NCBI GenBank assembly: GCA_964035575.1
Contig: OZ037872.1
Span: 62,001-126,000 of the forward strand
DNA length: 64,000 bases
Source: Rhynchopus sp. YZ270_cl-10
Lineage: Eukaryota > Euglenozoa > Diplonemea > Diplonemida > Diplonemidae
Reading direction: 5' to 3'
Shown: in pieces, positions 9,896-20,500 of the stretch
Layout: each line of letters starts with the position of its first letter
How positions within the stretch are numbered: the first letter of the stretch is position 1
Notes under the pieces: model-generated
Told to the model about the DNA's origin: nothing
Seen by the model: the letters and a program-made list of their open reading frames with translations, nothing else
The model's database searches: none
Program-made: the position numbers and the translations under genes

Positions 9896-11713
9896 TCATT
9901 TGGTCAAGCTTGCGTTCACCTTCGCAATCAAACTGTCTAAGCTGTCCGACTGTGCTTGGCGGGCCACTTTGAGGTCAACAATCTTTTGTCTGACTTCTTT
10001 CAGTCCTGCCTGCGCGTTGTTGCTGCCGTGCAGCGAGCCTCTGCTGCCACTGCCTCTCGAGAGGCAGCCGCTCTCACTGCGGGAGACGTGGCCTGTTGTG
10101 GGTGCAGAGCGCTTGTCATCGCCTCCGCCCCCTGAGGCGGTTCCTGTGCTGCGCTTGCGTGCTGCGGAGTATGAGAACTGGCGTGCGATGGAGCCGCAGG
10201 TGCTGCAGTCGGACGGGTCGCATGGGACGGTGACGGGCACACCGCTGGCACTGCTGCTCTCACAGCAGCCCTCCTTGTGTGCTGCGGGCGTGCAGTCGCA
10301 TGCGTCGTGGTGTCGTGCCGCAGAAGGCAAAGGCGCCACCACAGGTGCCTCCAGAGCCGCACCCTCATGCAGCTGTAGTTCCCACTCACGAATGCGCTCC
10401 GCACGTAGCGCGTCCTCGCTGTCGCTGTACGCAGCCTCCTCCTCCTCCTCCTGAAGCTGCTGCAGAGGTGCCGTGCCCTGGACAAAGGAGAGGCTCAGGC
10501 GCGGGTTGCGCCACGCCTCGGGCACAAAAGGGGACAGCACTGCGTCACGTGTCGCCAGCGACACGCCACCCCAAGGTGTGGATGTGTCGTCGTCGCGTTG
10601 CTGGACTTCGCGTATGGTGCTGATGACCTGCATCAGGCGGTTCGCGAAGGTGCCGGTGCAGAAGCGGAGGGAGAAGTCGCGTGTGTGCCCACCCATGTCG
10701 ACACGCACCAGCACACTGTCGTCGTCTGTGCAGAACTGTACCGCGTGCACATCCGACATGTCCTCCATTTGCTCGACTGTGTCGCTCTTTGGGTCGCACA
10801 AAATGAGCTTTTGGTATGTCACTAGGATTGTGAAGCGGCGGTACTGCTTCTTTGCTTGCTTGGGCATTGTGACCTGGTCGCATGCGTAGAGGAGGTGCAG
10901 GCTGCTGGGCATCTTGTTGTCATCGAACGAGGGTGGTGGCACACAGTACTGCAGGGAGGTGTGCGGGCACACCACGTCGTAGGAGAGCGTCTCCAGCTCG
11001 CGTCGGTCCTTATCAATCTCTGACTCGACGACCTGCTGCGGCAGCAGTGGTGGTGTGCTGAAGTTGCGGAGGTGCGTCTTCAGCTTCGCCACCTTTGATG
11101 GGTCATTCGCGGCACTGCTCCCAGACGCCGACTGCCGCGACGACACTGAGTTCCCCGGTATCGAGTACAGACTCATGGACGGATCCATATCCGATATGGA
11201 GTACCGTGACAAGGGCAGCGTTGCGTGCACACACTGCAGCACATACGAGAACTGCCCAAAGCTTTCCTGTTCGGGAAACTCAAGAAGAATGTCGGTCGCG
11301 TTGCTGAGCTGGATGAGCATGCGCACGGAGCAGCCGTCCAACGCATCCACGTTCGCGACACGCTCGACCTTGGCCGCCTTGATGGCCTCAATTGTGTGGA
11401 AGCGGCGCACCTGGCCTTCATCATCAACCACCAGAAGACGGTTCCATGTGATGATAACAGCGCGAGAGTGCCAATAGGACCACCGCTGCACAGCCTTCTT
11501 CACTTGCCCGCAGTAGAGAACCCCGGTGAGTTGTGTGCTGTTGTGTTGTGTTTTTTTTTTGGGACGTTCTTTTATTTTGGGGAAACATTTCACATACCAT
11601 GGCCCCGCCAATAGATGGTCTGGTAATTGCCGAACTGGCAACCCCGTCACGACGCAGTACTGCTTTGCGGGTTGTGCCGCGCTGCTAGGCTGAGGTGTAA
11701 TGGGCGCCATGCG
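9896..11713 (-). CDS. Protein with two PH-like domains, one intron
   Basis: I read exon 1 from ATG at 11713 (MAPITPQP) to 11598, an intron 11597-11538 (GTATGT...CAACAG, 60 nt), and exon 2 to the TGA at 9896, giving about 585 residues. Starting upstream at 11923 would add 70 residues of low-complexity, hydrophobic translation, which I reject. Two segments look like pleckstrin-homology folds: one just after the splice junction (GVLYCG...WSYWHSRAVIITWNRLLVVD...) and one in the middle (RRFTILVTYQKLILCDPKSD...). Both have the beta-strand pattern and terminal amphipathic helix of phosphoinositide- or protein-binding PH domains. The C-terminal part has Ser/Gly-rich and Cys-rich stretches and ends in a short coiled coil. 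The role is unknown; membrane-linked scaffolding is a guess. Intron retention would leave the frame open. Confidence 0.75.
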   Translation of the reverse strand, partial: RMAPITPQPSSAAQPAKQYCVVTGLPVRQLPDHLLAGPWYVKCFPKIKERPKKKTQHNSTQLTGVLYCGQVKKAVQRWSYWHSRAVIITWNRLLVVDDEGQVRRFHTIEAIKAAKVERVANVDALDGCSVRMLIQLSNATDILLEFPEQESFGQFSYVLQCVHATLPLSRYSISDMDPSMSLYSIPGNSVSSRQSASGSSAANDPSKVAKLKTHLRNFSTPPLLPQQVVESEIDKDRRELETLSYDVVCPHTSLQYCVPPPSFDDNKMPSSLHLLYACDQVTMPKQAKKQYRRFTILVTYQKLILCDPKSDTVEQMEDMSDVHAVQFCTDDDSVLVRVDMGGHTRDFSLRFCTGTFANRLMQVISTIREVQQRDDDTSTPWGGVSLATRDAVLSPFVPEAWRNPRLSLSFVQGTAPLQQLQEEEEEAAYSDSEDALRAERIREWELQLHEGAALEAPVVAPLPSAARHHDACDCTPAAHKEGCCESSSASGVPVTVPCDPSDCSTCGSIARQFSYSAARKRSTGTASGGGGDDKRSAPTTGHVSRSESGCLSRGSGSRGSLHGSNNAQAGLKEVRQKIVDLKVARQAQSDSLDSLIAKVNASLTK

Positions 11714-13700
11714 TGTAGGGAGGAGCGGGGGAGAGGCGCCAATAGAATAATGATTGACAAACACAACGAAAACGTAAGTTATTAGGAACCGAAGAAGAAG
11801 AAGAAAGCGACAGCTTTTGTCAATGCAGAGGAGAGAAGAAGAGCCCCCCCCCCACCCACCTACCCAGAGCGTGGGTATGTGGGTTCTGGGATGTAAGGAA
11901 AAGCGGGCACACAACAAGCCCACCTTTTTGTGTTTCTATGTGGTGTGTTGCTGGGGAGGAATGTGGGTTTTTTGTATTGTAGGGCAAGGAGGGTAGAAAA
12001 AGGGATTAAGAGAAGAAGAAAAAGAAGAAGGGGGACCAATGTTTGTTCTTTGTTTGCAAAGAAAAAAAAAGGGGGGGCGTTGAGGGGGGTGGAATATTGA
12101 AGAGTTGCACACATATCTTCAAAAAGGCAGGGGGAAAAGGTAATGTACTCTTTGGTGCTTTTTTGTGCGTTCGCTCGCTTTGGTCTAGACCCACTGTGTT
12201 GCTCACTGTTTTTTATATTTTTTTTGAATTTTTTTTTTTGAATAGTTTCGGTTTTATCCTCGCTCTTTATGTTTTGTTTTTTCATTGCTTTGAAATTTTT
12301 TTTTTTGCTGATTTTGCTTTTTTTTTTCGCCAAACGAATCACCTATCAATTAACTTCTTTGCGCACCTTAATAAGAACCCCAAATTGGGTGCAAACCCAT
12401 GTTTCGTCACTCCACACCCCAGTCATCCACCCACCCACCCCGACCCCCAGTTGACCCCCATTTTTTGTCGCCGCACACAGCTGAGATTTCCTTAGGGAGG
12501 GGACATAACAAAAAAAAAATCCCTTTGAAAAACTGCGGTCGTTAAAAAACAAAGCATTTTTTTTTTAATTCTTACAACAATGCCCCACGCCAAAGGCCCA
12601 AAATCAGATAGATGACTGACTTGAAAAAAGGTTTATAAGATGAACCCAAAGCTACATTTAGCTCACCTCAAAAAGGGGGGAAAACTTGAAAAGTGTTGAT
12701 AAAGAAAGTACAGACAGTTGGCGCCTAAGTGGGGGTTCAGTTTGTCCTAAGGTATTAAATGGTGGTCACTGGAAGAGAAAAAAAAAAAACAAGAAGCCTC
12801 CTCGTGAAGCCTGTTCACCTCCTTGCAGTGAAGTTGATAGCGGACAGAAAAACACCGGTAGTGACAATACAGGCACACAAAACGCTTCAAAAAAAACAAC
12901 AGAACAACAGAACGAAAAAATGTACCAAACTACCCCCACAAGAAAATACCAATATGTGGTGAGAGAAGCAGGGACCATACACCCAATGATATATCAAGTT
13001 ACGTAATCCGCTGGGGGAAAAGGGCAGGGGCCAGGGGGTAAAGCCCAGGGGAGAGCCACTGAGTGAGCAGGAGGGGGGTGGTGACCCAGCCTGCCTGCCT
13101 TCGTTATTTTTTTCGATGTTCGTATTACTTTTTTTTCCGCCACTTAAACTGAGATTTTCATTTTCATTTTGTGGAATAGTGTAAATTGCCCTATGCACTC
13201 TCCACTTTTCGCCGAAATTTTGCATTTACATTGACATTGTACAAAAATGCCCTTTTTTTTTCGTTCCATATTCGCTTTTACGTTCTCTTCTTGTCAGAGT
13301 GTTTCAAGTGAAACAGAAGGGTGTGAGCTAGCAGGGAGGTTTGTTTAAATTTAGTCGTGATTTGGTCGGCGCTCAAAGGGCGGCAGCAATGCCGTTCCCC
13401 ATATGAGGCTCATCATCGACATCGGTGTCGGTGTCAGTGTCGCAGAAGAGCGCTGCAGACGGAGATTGGCCCCCTTCTTCCGCAACCTGTGTTGTGTGTT
13501 TTGAGGGAACGTTTTTGAGTAGAACCTAAGCCTAAAGGGGGGTAAAAGAAGAAATGGGGGTTTGTAAAAGGGTTGCGTTATTATCCTTTCCTCGAATAAT
13601 CCCTATACAAAAAGCTGGACAGGTTTTTTAGAAGGAAACATAGCATCTAAACGCGCGATCGAAAAACGAAAAACGCCCAAATCAAAAATCGGGAAAACGC
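11714..13700. other. Intergenic region, no gene seen
   Basis: Between the PH-domain gene and the third transposon. It holds long T and A runs (12220-12330), a CT/GA-rich stretch just upstream of the PH-gene start, one A-type hairpin at 12631-12669, and no frame with gene-like composition. Confidence 0.65.
12631..12669 (+). repeat. A-type hairpin
   Basis: GTTTATAAGATGAACCCAAA, then GCTACATTTAGCTCACCTC. The outer GTTTATAAG and GATGAACC match the family consensus; the inner stem is altered. Confidence 0.5.
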
Positions 13701-13708
13701 GTGAAAAC

Positions 13709-14410
13709 CAGGGTCCTCAAGGGGGTGCAAAAAAATTTTTTTGCACCCAAAAAAAAAAAAAAAGAAAATTCGGGGGGTGCAAAAAATATTTTTGCACCCC
13801 CCCCCCCAAAAAAAAAAAAGTTTTTTTGGGGCGAAAAAAAATTTTTGAGGGGGGATTTCAGGCTTCAGCAGGGATTCTCTGGCTTTTCGTCAGCACCACA
13901 ACAGACACAGCCAAGCACCACTAGGTGGCTGTCACACTCACAATGTGTGAAAGTGGTGCCAGGGATGCTCCCTGCGATTGTCGCCACCTTTAGCAGTCCA
14001 GGAAAGCAAGCGAAGTGATTATGTGGAAGTGTATTTCGTTTTATGCATGGGTACTGAGTGTAATTTTCCGCTCGCTGCGCTCGCGGAGGTACACCTTAAA
14101 ATTTTTTTCCGCTCGCTTCGCTCGCGGAAAGACACCCCAATGTGAAATAAAAAACGGGCGCAGGAAAATTTTTTTGAGCCTCCCACGATTTCACAAAAAC
14201 CCAAAAAAATAGCGTCAGGCCCTGGTTTCCCCATTTTCCCGTGAATTTTCACACCTCTTCCAACTTTGTCAGGGAGGAGCGCGCGCGAAGCGCGCGTGAC
14301 GACCGCTTGTGTGGGGAGAAAGCTCGGAATGGACTTTTCTGAAGGGTTTTGTACAGAAAAATTTTTGCACCCCCAAAATTCCCAGAGAGGGGTGCAGGCT
14401 GAGGACCCTG
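13709..14410. mobile_element. hAT-like non-autonomous DNA transposon, third copy
   Basis: The 702-bp element begins CAGGGTCCTCA and ends with the inverse TGAGGACCCTG. It is flanked by a perfect 8-bp direct repeat GTGAAAAC (13701-13708 and 14411-14418). It contains repeated palindromes of the type GTGCAAAAA/TTTTTGCAC (13735-13810) and CCGCTCGC...GCTCGCGG (near 14070 and 14110). It has no coding capacity for a transposase. It ends 108 bp downstream of the stop codon of the large coiled-coil gene. Confidence 0.85.
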
Positions 14411-14518
14411 GTGAAAACAAGGGGAAAAAAAAAAACGTTCAAACAAAATAAAACGCGCGTTCGAAAAACTGGAACGCCCTACTTTTCGAACGCGCGTTCC
14501 AGTTTTCGAACGCCACCT

Positions 14519-17500
14519 TTAACAGCCAAGCGCAAGAGAGTCTTTGCAACATACCAAAGCACCAGCGACTCTTTCTCTGGAGTTCACAACCGCATTCTTC
14601 AAGTCACGAAGCCCCTGTGATAGGTTGGGTGTTGGAAGGGTGGAAGGGTATGTCAGTCAGGGTGAGGATGTGCTGCATACCTGGAAGAGCAACTCAGTTG
14701 TGTTGCTGTTGATGGGCAGTGCTGGTGCAGCCTCGGCTGCGGCCGCCTGTACCCGCAAACCCCGTTGTGGCTCCTGGTCGTCAAGCAGTGCCATGAGCGC
14801 GCTCATGGGGCTGCTTTCAATGGAGTTGAGCTTCTCACGCTTCTCCGCAGCCATCCTCGCCAACGACGTGATGCACCGCACAGAGGCAATGCCTCTGCGG
14901 AAGCGTACTGCAGGCCCACCCACCTGCGGCAGGTCCAACGGCACCAGCGCAATCGTCAGCGCCTGGCGAACGTCACGCAGAAGCCTGCACCGCGACTCCA
15001 GGCAGTGGATGTGCACTGCACAGAACTTGAAGAGTGCACCGTCCTCAATGAAGGGCGCGTTCTCACTGTGGTGGTTTGTGGTTTGTTGCGTTTTTTTTAG
15101 TAGCCACAGTACACACCTTCTCTCGACAATAGCAGGGCTCTCCATCTGGCCGTTCTGCATCGCCTCACCAAGCTTCAAGATCTCAGCACTGTTGGGTGAC
15201 ATTGTTACATTGTTGCGTTGTAATGCACATACCGTAGTGACGCGTTTTCTTCCCGAAGTGCAGTCAGTGCAGCAGCGTTGGACGAGTCGTCAACGGACAG
15301 CCCTGTGAGCGTGCTCCATGGATCATGGCGTGTGGAGGTGACCTGCAACTCGTGGAGCTTGAGCAGCGATGCGGAGGAGTGGCGGTGAGTGTTGGTGTTG
15401 CCGACCTTGAGCAGCTGCACGGCTCCTGCGTTGTCGAGGTGCGTGGAGTCCCACAGCTTGAGACGCTGCATCAGACGGTCGAGGTCCTGTGTGTCCTGCA
15501 GCAGGCTCTCGGCAAGCTGCTGCGTCGCACCGCACCACCGCCCACGGTGCTGCTGGATGAGCACACGCCCGATGGGGTCAGACCACGGCGACTTGCACCC
15601 ACGCAGCGACTGCACGTGGCTCACGAAAGACTCCTTGTACTCACCCACATCGGCAGACAGACGCTCCCTCGCCTTCTTCGCGGCTTCCTGCATGAAAGAA
15701 AATATAAGAAAGAGGAGTGAAAGCAAACATACCTCCGCAGTGCGGATCACAGTCGTCGAAGCTTTGCACTCATCCAGGAGACTCTGCAGGGTGCTCTTGT
15801 GCACGTTGCTCTGTTGGGTTGGGTGTTGGCAGTGTTGTAGTGGTGGTGTCATACCTGCAGGGGTCTGTGCGAGTGCAGCACACTGAAGATCTTGGATTCA
15901 AGAGTCTGCTCAAGCTGTGGTGGTGGTGTGTGGAGGCAAGGGTGTGCACGCTAACATACCTCATGCAACTTCTCGCATTGCGTAAGCTGGTAGCTTGCGG
16001 CGTTGTGTGCGGCAGTGATGAGGTCGTTGAGACGGTCCTCCTCTGTCACAAGCAGCTCTGCCCATGCTGTTGTGTTCGCATCTGCCTCCACCGGCACTGC
16101 TGCCTGTGTCTGTGCCTGTGCTGCCTGTGGCTGTGCTGGTGCTGCTTCTGCTGCTGCAAGCCTGCCCTCTACCTCCTCCAGCTGCTGGCACACAGCCTCC
16201 TTCCCCCGCACAGCCGCCCGGCAACGCTCCTCAGCATCGCTAATGAGCTCATCAGCAGTGCGCAGATCAGCCGTCATGACGCCGACACGTGCCTCAAGAG
16301 TCGCGCACCTGCGCTTCGTCGACTCCAAGTCAGCAGTCAGAAGAAGCTTCTCAGAAAAGAAGCCCACCTGCGCAGAAAGGTCGTGCGCAGGCACAGCACC
16401 ACCATGCGAGCTGTTGCGTGCAGACTCCAGGTCTGCCTCCAGACGCTTGATCGTGCTCAGGAGCAGACTCCGGTTCTCGCCCTGGTCCTGACGGGGTTCA
16501 CGCTTCGAGCGTAGCTGCATCTCGTCCGTGAGACGTTTGTTACGACGTTGCGCGTCTTTGACCTGCTCGTCGACCATCTCAAGCTCGCGTTGCAGTTTGA
16601 TGTTCTGCGACACAACCGTCTCAGCTGTGAGCGACGCCTCCTTTGCCTTGCGCTCGTGCCCCAAGGCATCTGCCTGCCAGCGGTTCATCACCTTCTCACA
16701 TTCAGACTTCTGCCGTTCGCAGCGCCACAGGCTCTCGACTGCTTCGCGCAGCTCAGAGGCGAGACCGTCGCTCTTCTGCTTGAGCACCTGCACCTCCTCC
16801 TGGCTCAGGTCAAGACGCTGCTGAAGTGTTTCAGAGCGTTTGGCCGCAAGCGCCACAGCGGCAGCGACGCGGTCATCCTCACCTGCGACCTTGAGGCGCT
16901 CCTCCATATCGCGTCGTGTGCGCTCGTTGACCTCAAGCTCCGCGCGCAGGCCTGACATGGTGTGCGCATCCTCGATGTGTGTGTCCTGCATGCGTGTCAG
17001 GCGTTCGCGTGCCTCTGCCGCAGCACTGTCGCGTTGTTCAATGGCAGACGCGTACTCACACTCAGCCTTGGTGGCAGCCTCACGCAGACGTTCGTTCGTC
17101 GTGAGCAGTGCAGAGTGTTCGCCCTCGGCAGTCGCAAGGCGTCTGCGCAGCGTGGCAGCCTCCTCGTTGGCGTCCTGCAGACGCTTCGAGAGGTCGCTCT
17201 TGAACACCTCAGTAGCCGCGTTCGCAACAGACTGTCCTGCCTGCGTAGTCTCAAGCTCCCTCTGTGCGAGCGACAGCTGTGCCGTGGTGGACGCAGTGCC
17301 ATCGGCATGCGTCTCAAGCTGCTTCTGCAGTGCGCGCACCTCCTCGTCCAGGTCCAGTACACGGTGCTTCGAGTCCGTCAACGCACGTTCGCTGTGGCTC
17401 CAGTTCTCTTTCATCTCCTCGGACAGGCTTTTGAACGAGGCCAGCTCTGCCTGTGCCTGTGCAAGCTCGTAGCGTGTCACTGAGAGGTCGTGGTTGCACT

Positions 17501-20500
17501 GCTTGATCGTAATCTCGTCGTCCTGGCGTGTGGCTTCCTTGCGTGAGCTTTCCTCGATCGCAAGCAGGCTGCGGAGGTGCGACATTGTTGCTGCGTTCTC
17601 GCCGTTGACGCGCTCGAGCTCTGCCATGCGCGCTGCCTGCTGCTCCTTCACGCGGATGTGACCTTCGATGACGTCGGCACGATCGGCGCTTTCCTCCTTT
17701 GCGTCGGCAAGAAGCTTGCGCAGGTTGGCGACGTCCTTGCGCAGCACGTCTGTTGTGGTGTCGCCCGTTAACGTGTCCACCTCACCCTTGAGTGAGTCGA
17801 TAGAGGCGTTGCGCGTGCGCAGCTGCCCCTGCAGGCGCTCCTGCTCTGCGTTGAGGTACGTGCACTTGCCCTCGCTCTCGACAAGCTGCAGGCGCAGGCG
17901 GTGTGCCTCGTCCGCCTGCTCCTTGCGGTCTGCCTCACACGTAGACAGCGCCTGCTTCGCACTCTGCAGCTGCGCGTCGACGGCTTCGTGGTGGGCTGTG
18001 TGCTTGGCCTCGAGCTCGGCAAGACGTGCAATGGACATGCGTTTCTCCTGCACTTCGGACGTGAGTGTGTTGTTCTTGATCTCGGCGTCGTGCAGGTCTC
18101 TGCCCACTGCATCGAGGCTGGCGGCGTGTGCACTCACCTGCTCACGTGCAGCGTCGCGTTCTGCGAGGATCTCGTTGCAGCGCCTCTGCTGGATGTCGAG
18201 CTTGTCGTTCGAGAGCTTCACCTCTTCCTCACGAAGCTTGAGGTCCGTCTCGAGTTGGATGCGCACACTGGAGAGTTCGCCCAGCTTGGCCTCGACAGAG
18301 GAGCTGCGCATCTGCAGCTCCTTGTGGTTGTCGTTGAGCTGCTTCAGCTGATCCATGTACCGCTTCGACTGCGCAGTGCACTCGTTGCGCGCCTTCTCCA
18401 GGTTCTCCTCCAGGTAGCGGCAGCGCTGCTCTGCGACAGACTCGTTCTCGGAGCGCGTCACCTCGAGGCTGGTCACCTGGTGTTCCTGCTTGGAGAGACG
18501 TGCCTTTGCGGTGCTCAGCTTCTGGACAAGCTCGTCGCAGGTGGCCTCTGCTTGCAGCCTTGCCGCCTTGTGTTTCTCTGTGTCCGACTTGCATGCCGCA
18601 AGCATTGACACAGCGTTCGCACCCTTAGAAGCCTCGTTGGCGCGCTCCTCCTCTGCCGCCGCCACGTCGCCCTGCAGCTTGCACACCTGCGAGGACAGCT
18701 CGTCCTCCTTTGCAGCGGCAGCCTGCTTCTCTGTGTGCAGGTTCTGCTGTGCACATGCATGCGCCGCCTCAAGCTCCTCGTAGCGGTCGCGCAGGGTTTG
18801 GAACTCTTTCAGGCGTGCCTCGCGTCTGGTGGCGTCGCTCTGCAGCTGCAGCACCTGGCCTTCGAGGTCCACTGCACGCGCCTCGTTCAGGCTGCCCTGC
18901 GACTCAAGTCTGCGTTGCAGCTGGGAAAACTTTGCCGCAAGATCCGCATTGACGGTCTCCACCTCTGCCTTCTCTGTCTGCACAGCCTGCAGCGCTGCCT
19001 GAACATCGTCCAGCTTGCGCAGGGCTGTGGTGTGCTCGTCGGCAGCGCTTTCACGACTGCGTTCCTCCTGGCGCAGCGTCTGCTCGAGGGAGCCGATGCG
19101 TTCGTAGAGGCTGGCCACCTCGCCTGCGAGGGTGACGTTCGCCTCACGCAGGCTGTCCAGTACGGACGCAGTGTGCTCCGCCTCGTGGTCGTGGTGTGCG
19201 AACGTCAGCCCCGTGATGTTCACATCCCGTCCAACAGACGACAGCGCCGCTGCCTGCTGTGCCTGCAGAAGTGTCTCCGCCTCTGCCTCCAACTCACGGT
19301 CGTGCTCAACAGTCTTGCGCAGCTGGTCGTTCAGCTGGTCGACCTCCTTGTCCAAGAACCCAAGATGCACGTCGGACGCAAGACTCAGAACCGACTCAGA
19401 GTCGTCGTCCTCCATTGTCATCGACGCCTCGTTGAGCCACTCCTCGGTTTTGCGGGTGCGTGGAGAGTTGCTTTCGGAGAGGCGTTCAGACAGCTCTCTG
19501 AGGGACTCTATGCGCTGCCGCTCTTCTGCCTCGTGCTCTGCGAAGGAGGCTTCGAGCTGTGTGGTGTTCGTCGCGAAGACGGACTTCAGAAGGCTGATCT
19601 CGTGCTCCGCCATGTGCAGGTCCATCAGTGCAGAGGTTTCGTCCTCCACACACGCCTCCGACGAGCTCTGGCTCTCCGACGTCGTCGAAACAGCACTGCC
19701 GGGTGTGCCGTGCCCGTTCTGCTGTGGTGTGCGGTGCGTCTGCGCCACCTGGCGCAGCGCCTCCTCAGAAACCTCGAGGGACATCTGCAGGTCTGCCACC
19801 TGTGCGCGCAGGGCAGCTACGTCTTGCCTTGTGGCGGAGGTGTCCGACTGTGGAGTGGTGTGGTGTTGTGATGGCAGATGGCGAGTAGAGCGTGGCACAG
19901 CAGACCAATACTGTGGAGGGGGCAGGGGAAAGGATATACCTGAATCTCAAACTGTGTGTCCGAGCCCGTCTCTGCTGTCTGCAGTGCTGCCACCCTGCTG
20001 GTCAGCCCTGCAATCGCCTCGTCCCGCTCTGCGAGCAATCTGGTCAGAACTGCGGCACGCGCCTCTGCTGCTTCCTGGTCGGCCTTGGTCTGTAGTGGTG
20101 TGATGGGTGAGGTGATAAAAGGCCGGTGTAAAGAGACTCTGAAGCTGTTTCGCAGTACACTAAGATACCTGAGAAGCAAAGCCACATACCTCCTCGGCGC
20201 CCAGTCTGCACGACGCTTCTGTGGCGTCACATCGTTGCGTTGTCTCTGCAAGCGACGCTGCAAGTCCCTCGCATTTGCGTGTCAGCACTGCATTGCACGA
20301 CGCGTACTCGGCGACCTTGTCCGTCAGCTCCTCCACCACATCGTGCTCTGCACCTGCCTCTTTAGGCACAGCGTCATCGGACATGTCGTCGTCGCCCCAG
20401 CCATCTGCACCTTCCACCTGAGGTGCCGTGGTCTGTGCCTGCTGCACCTCAGCCTCACGTGCGGTGAGTGCCGCCTGCAGACGTGCCAGCTCGTCGCGCT

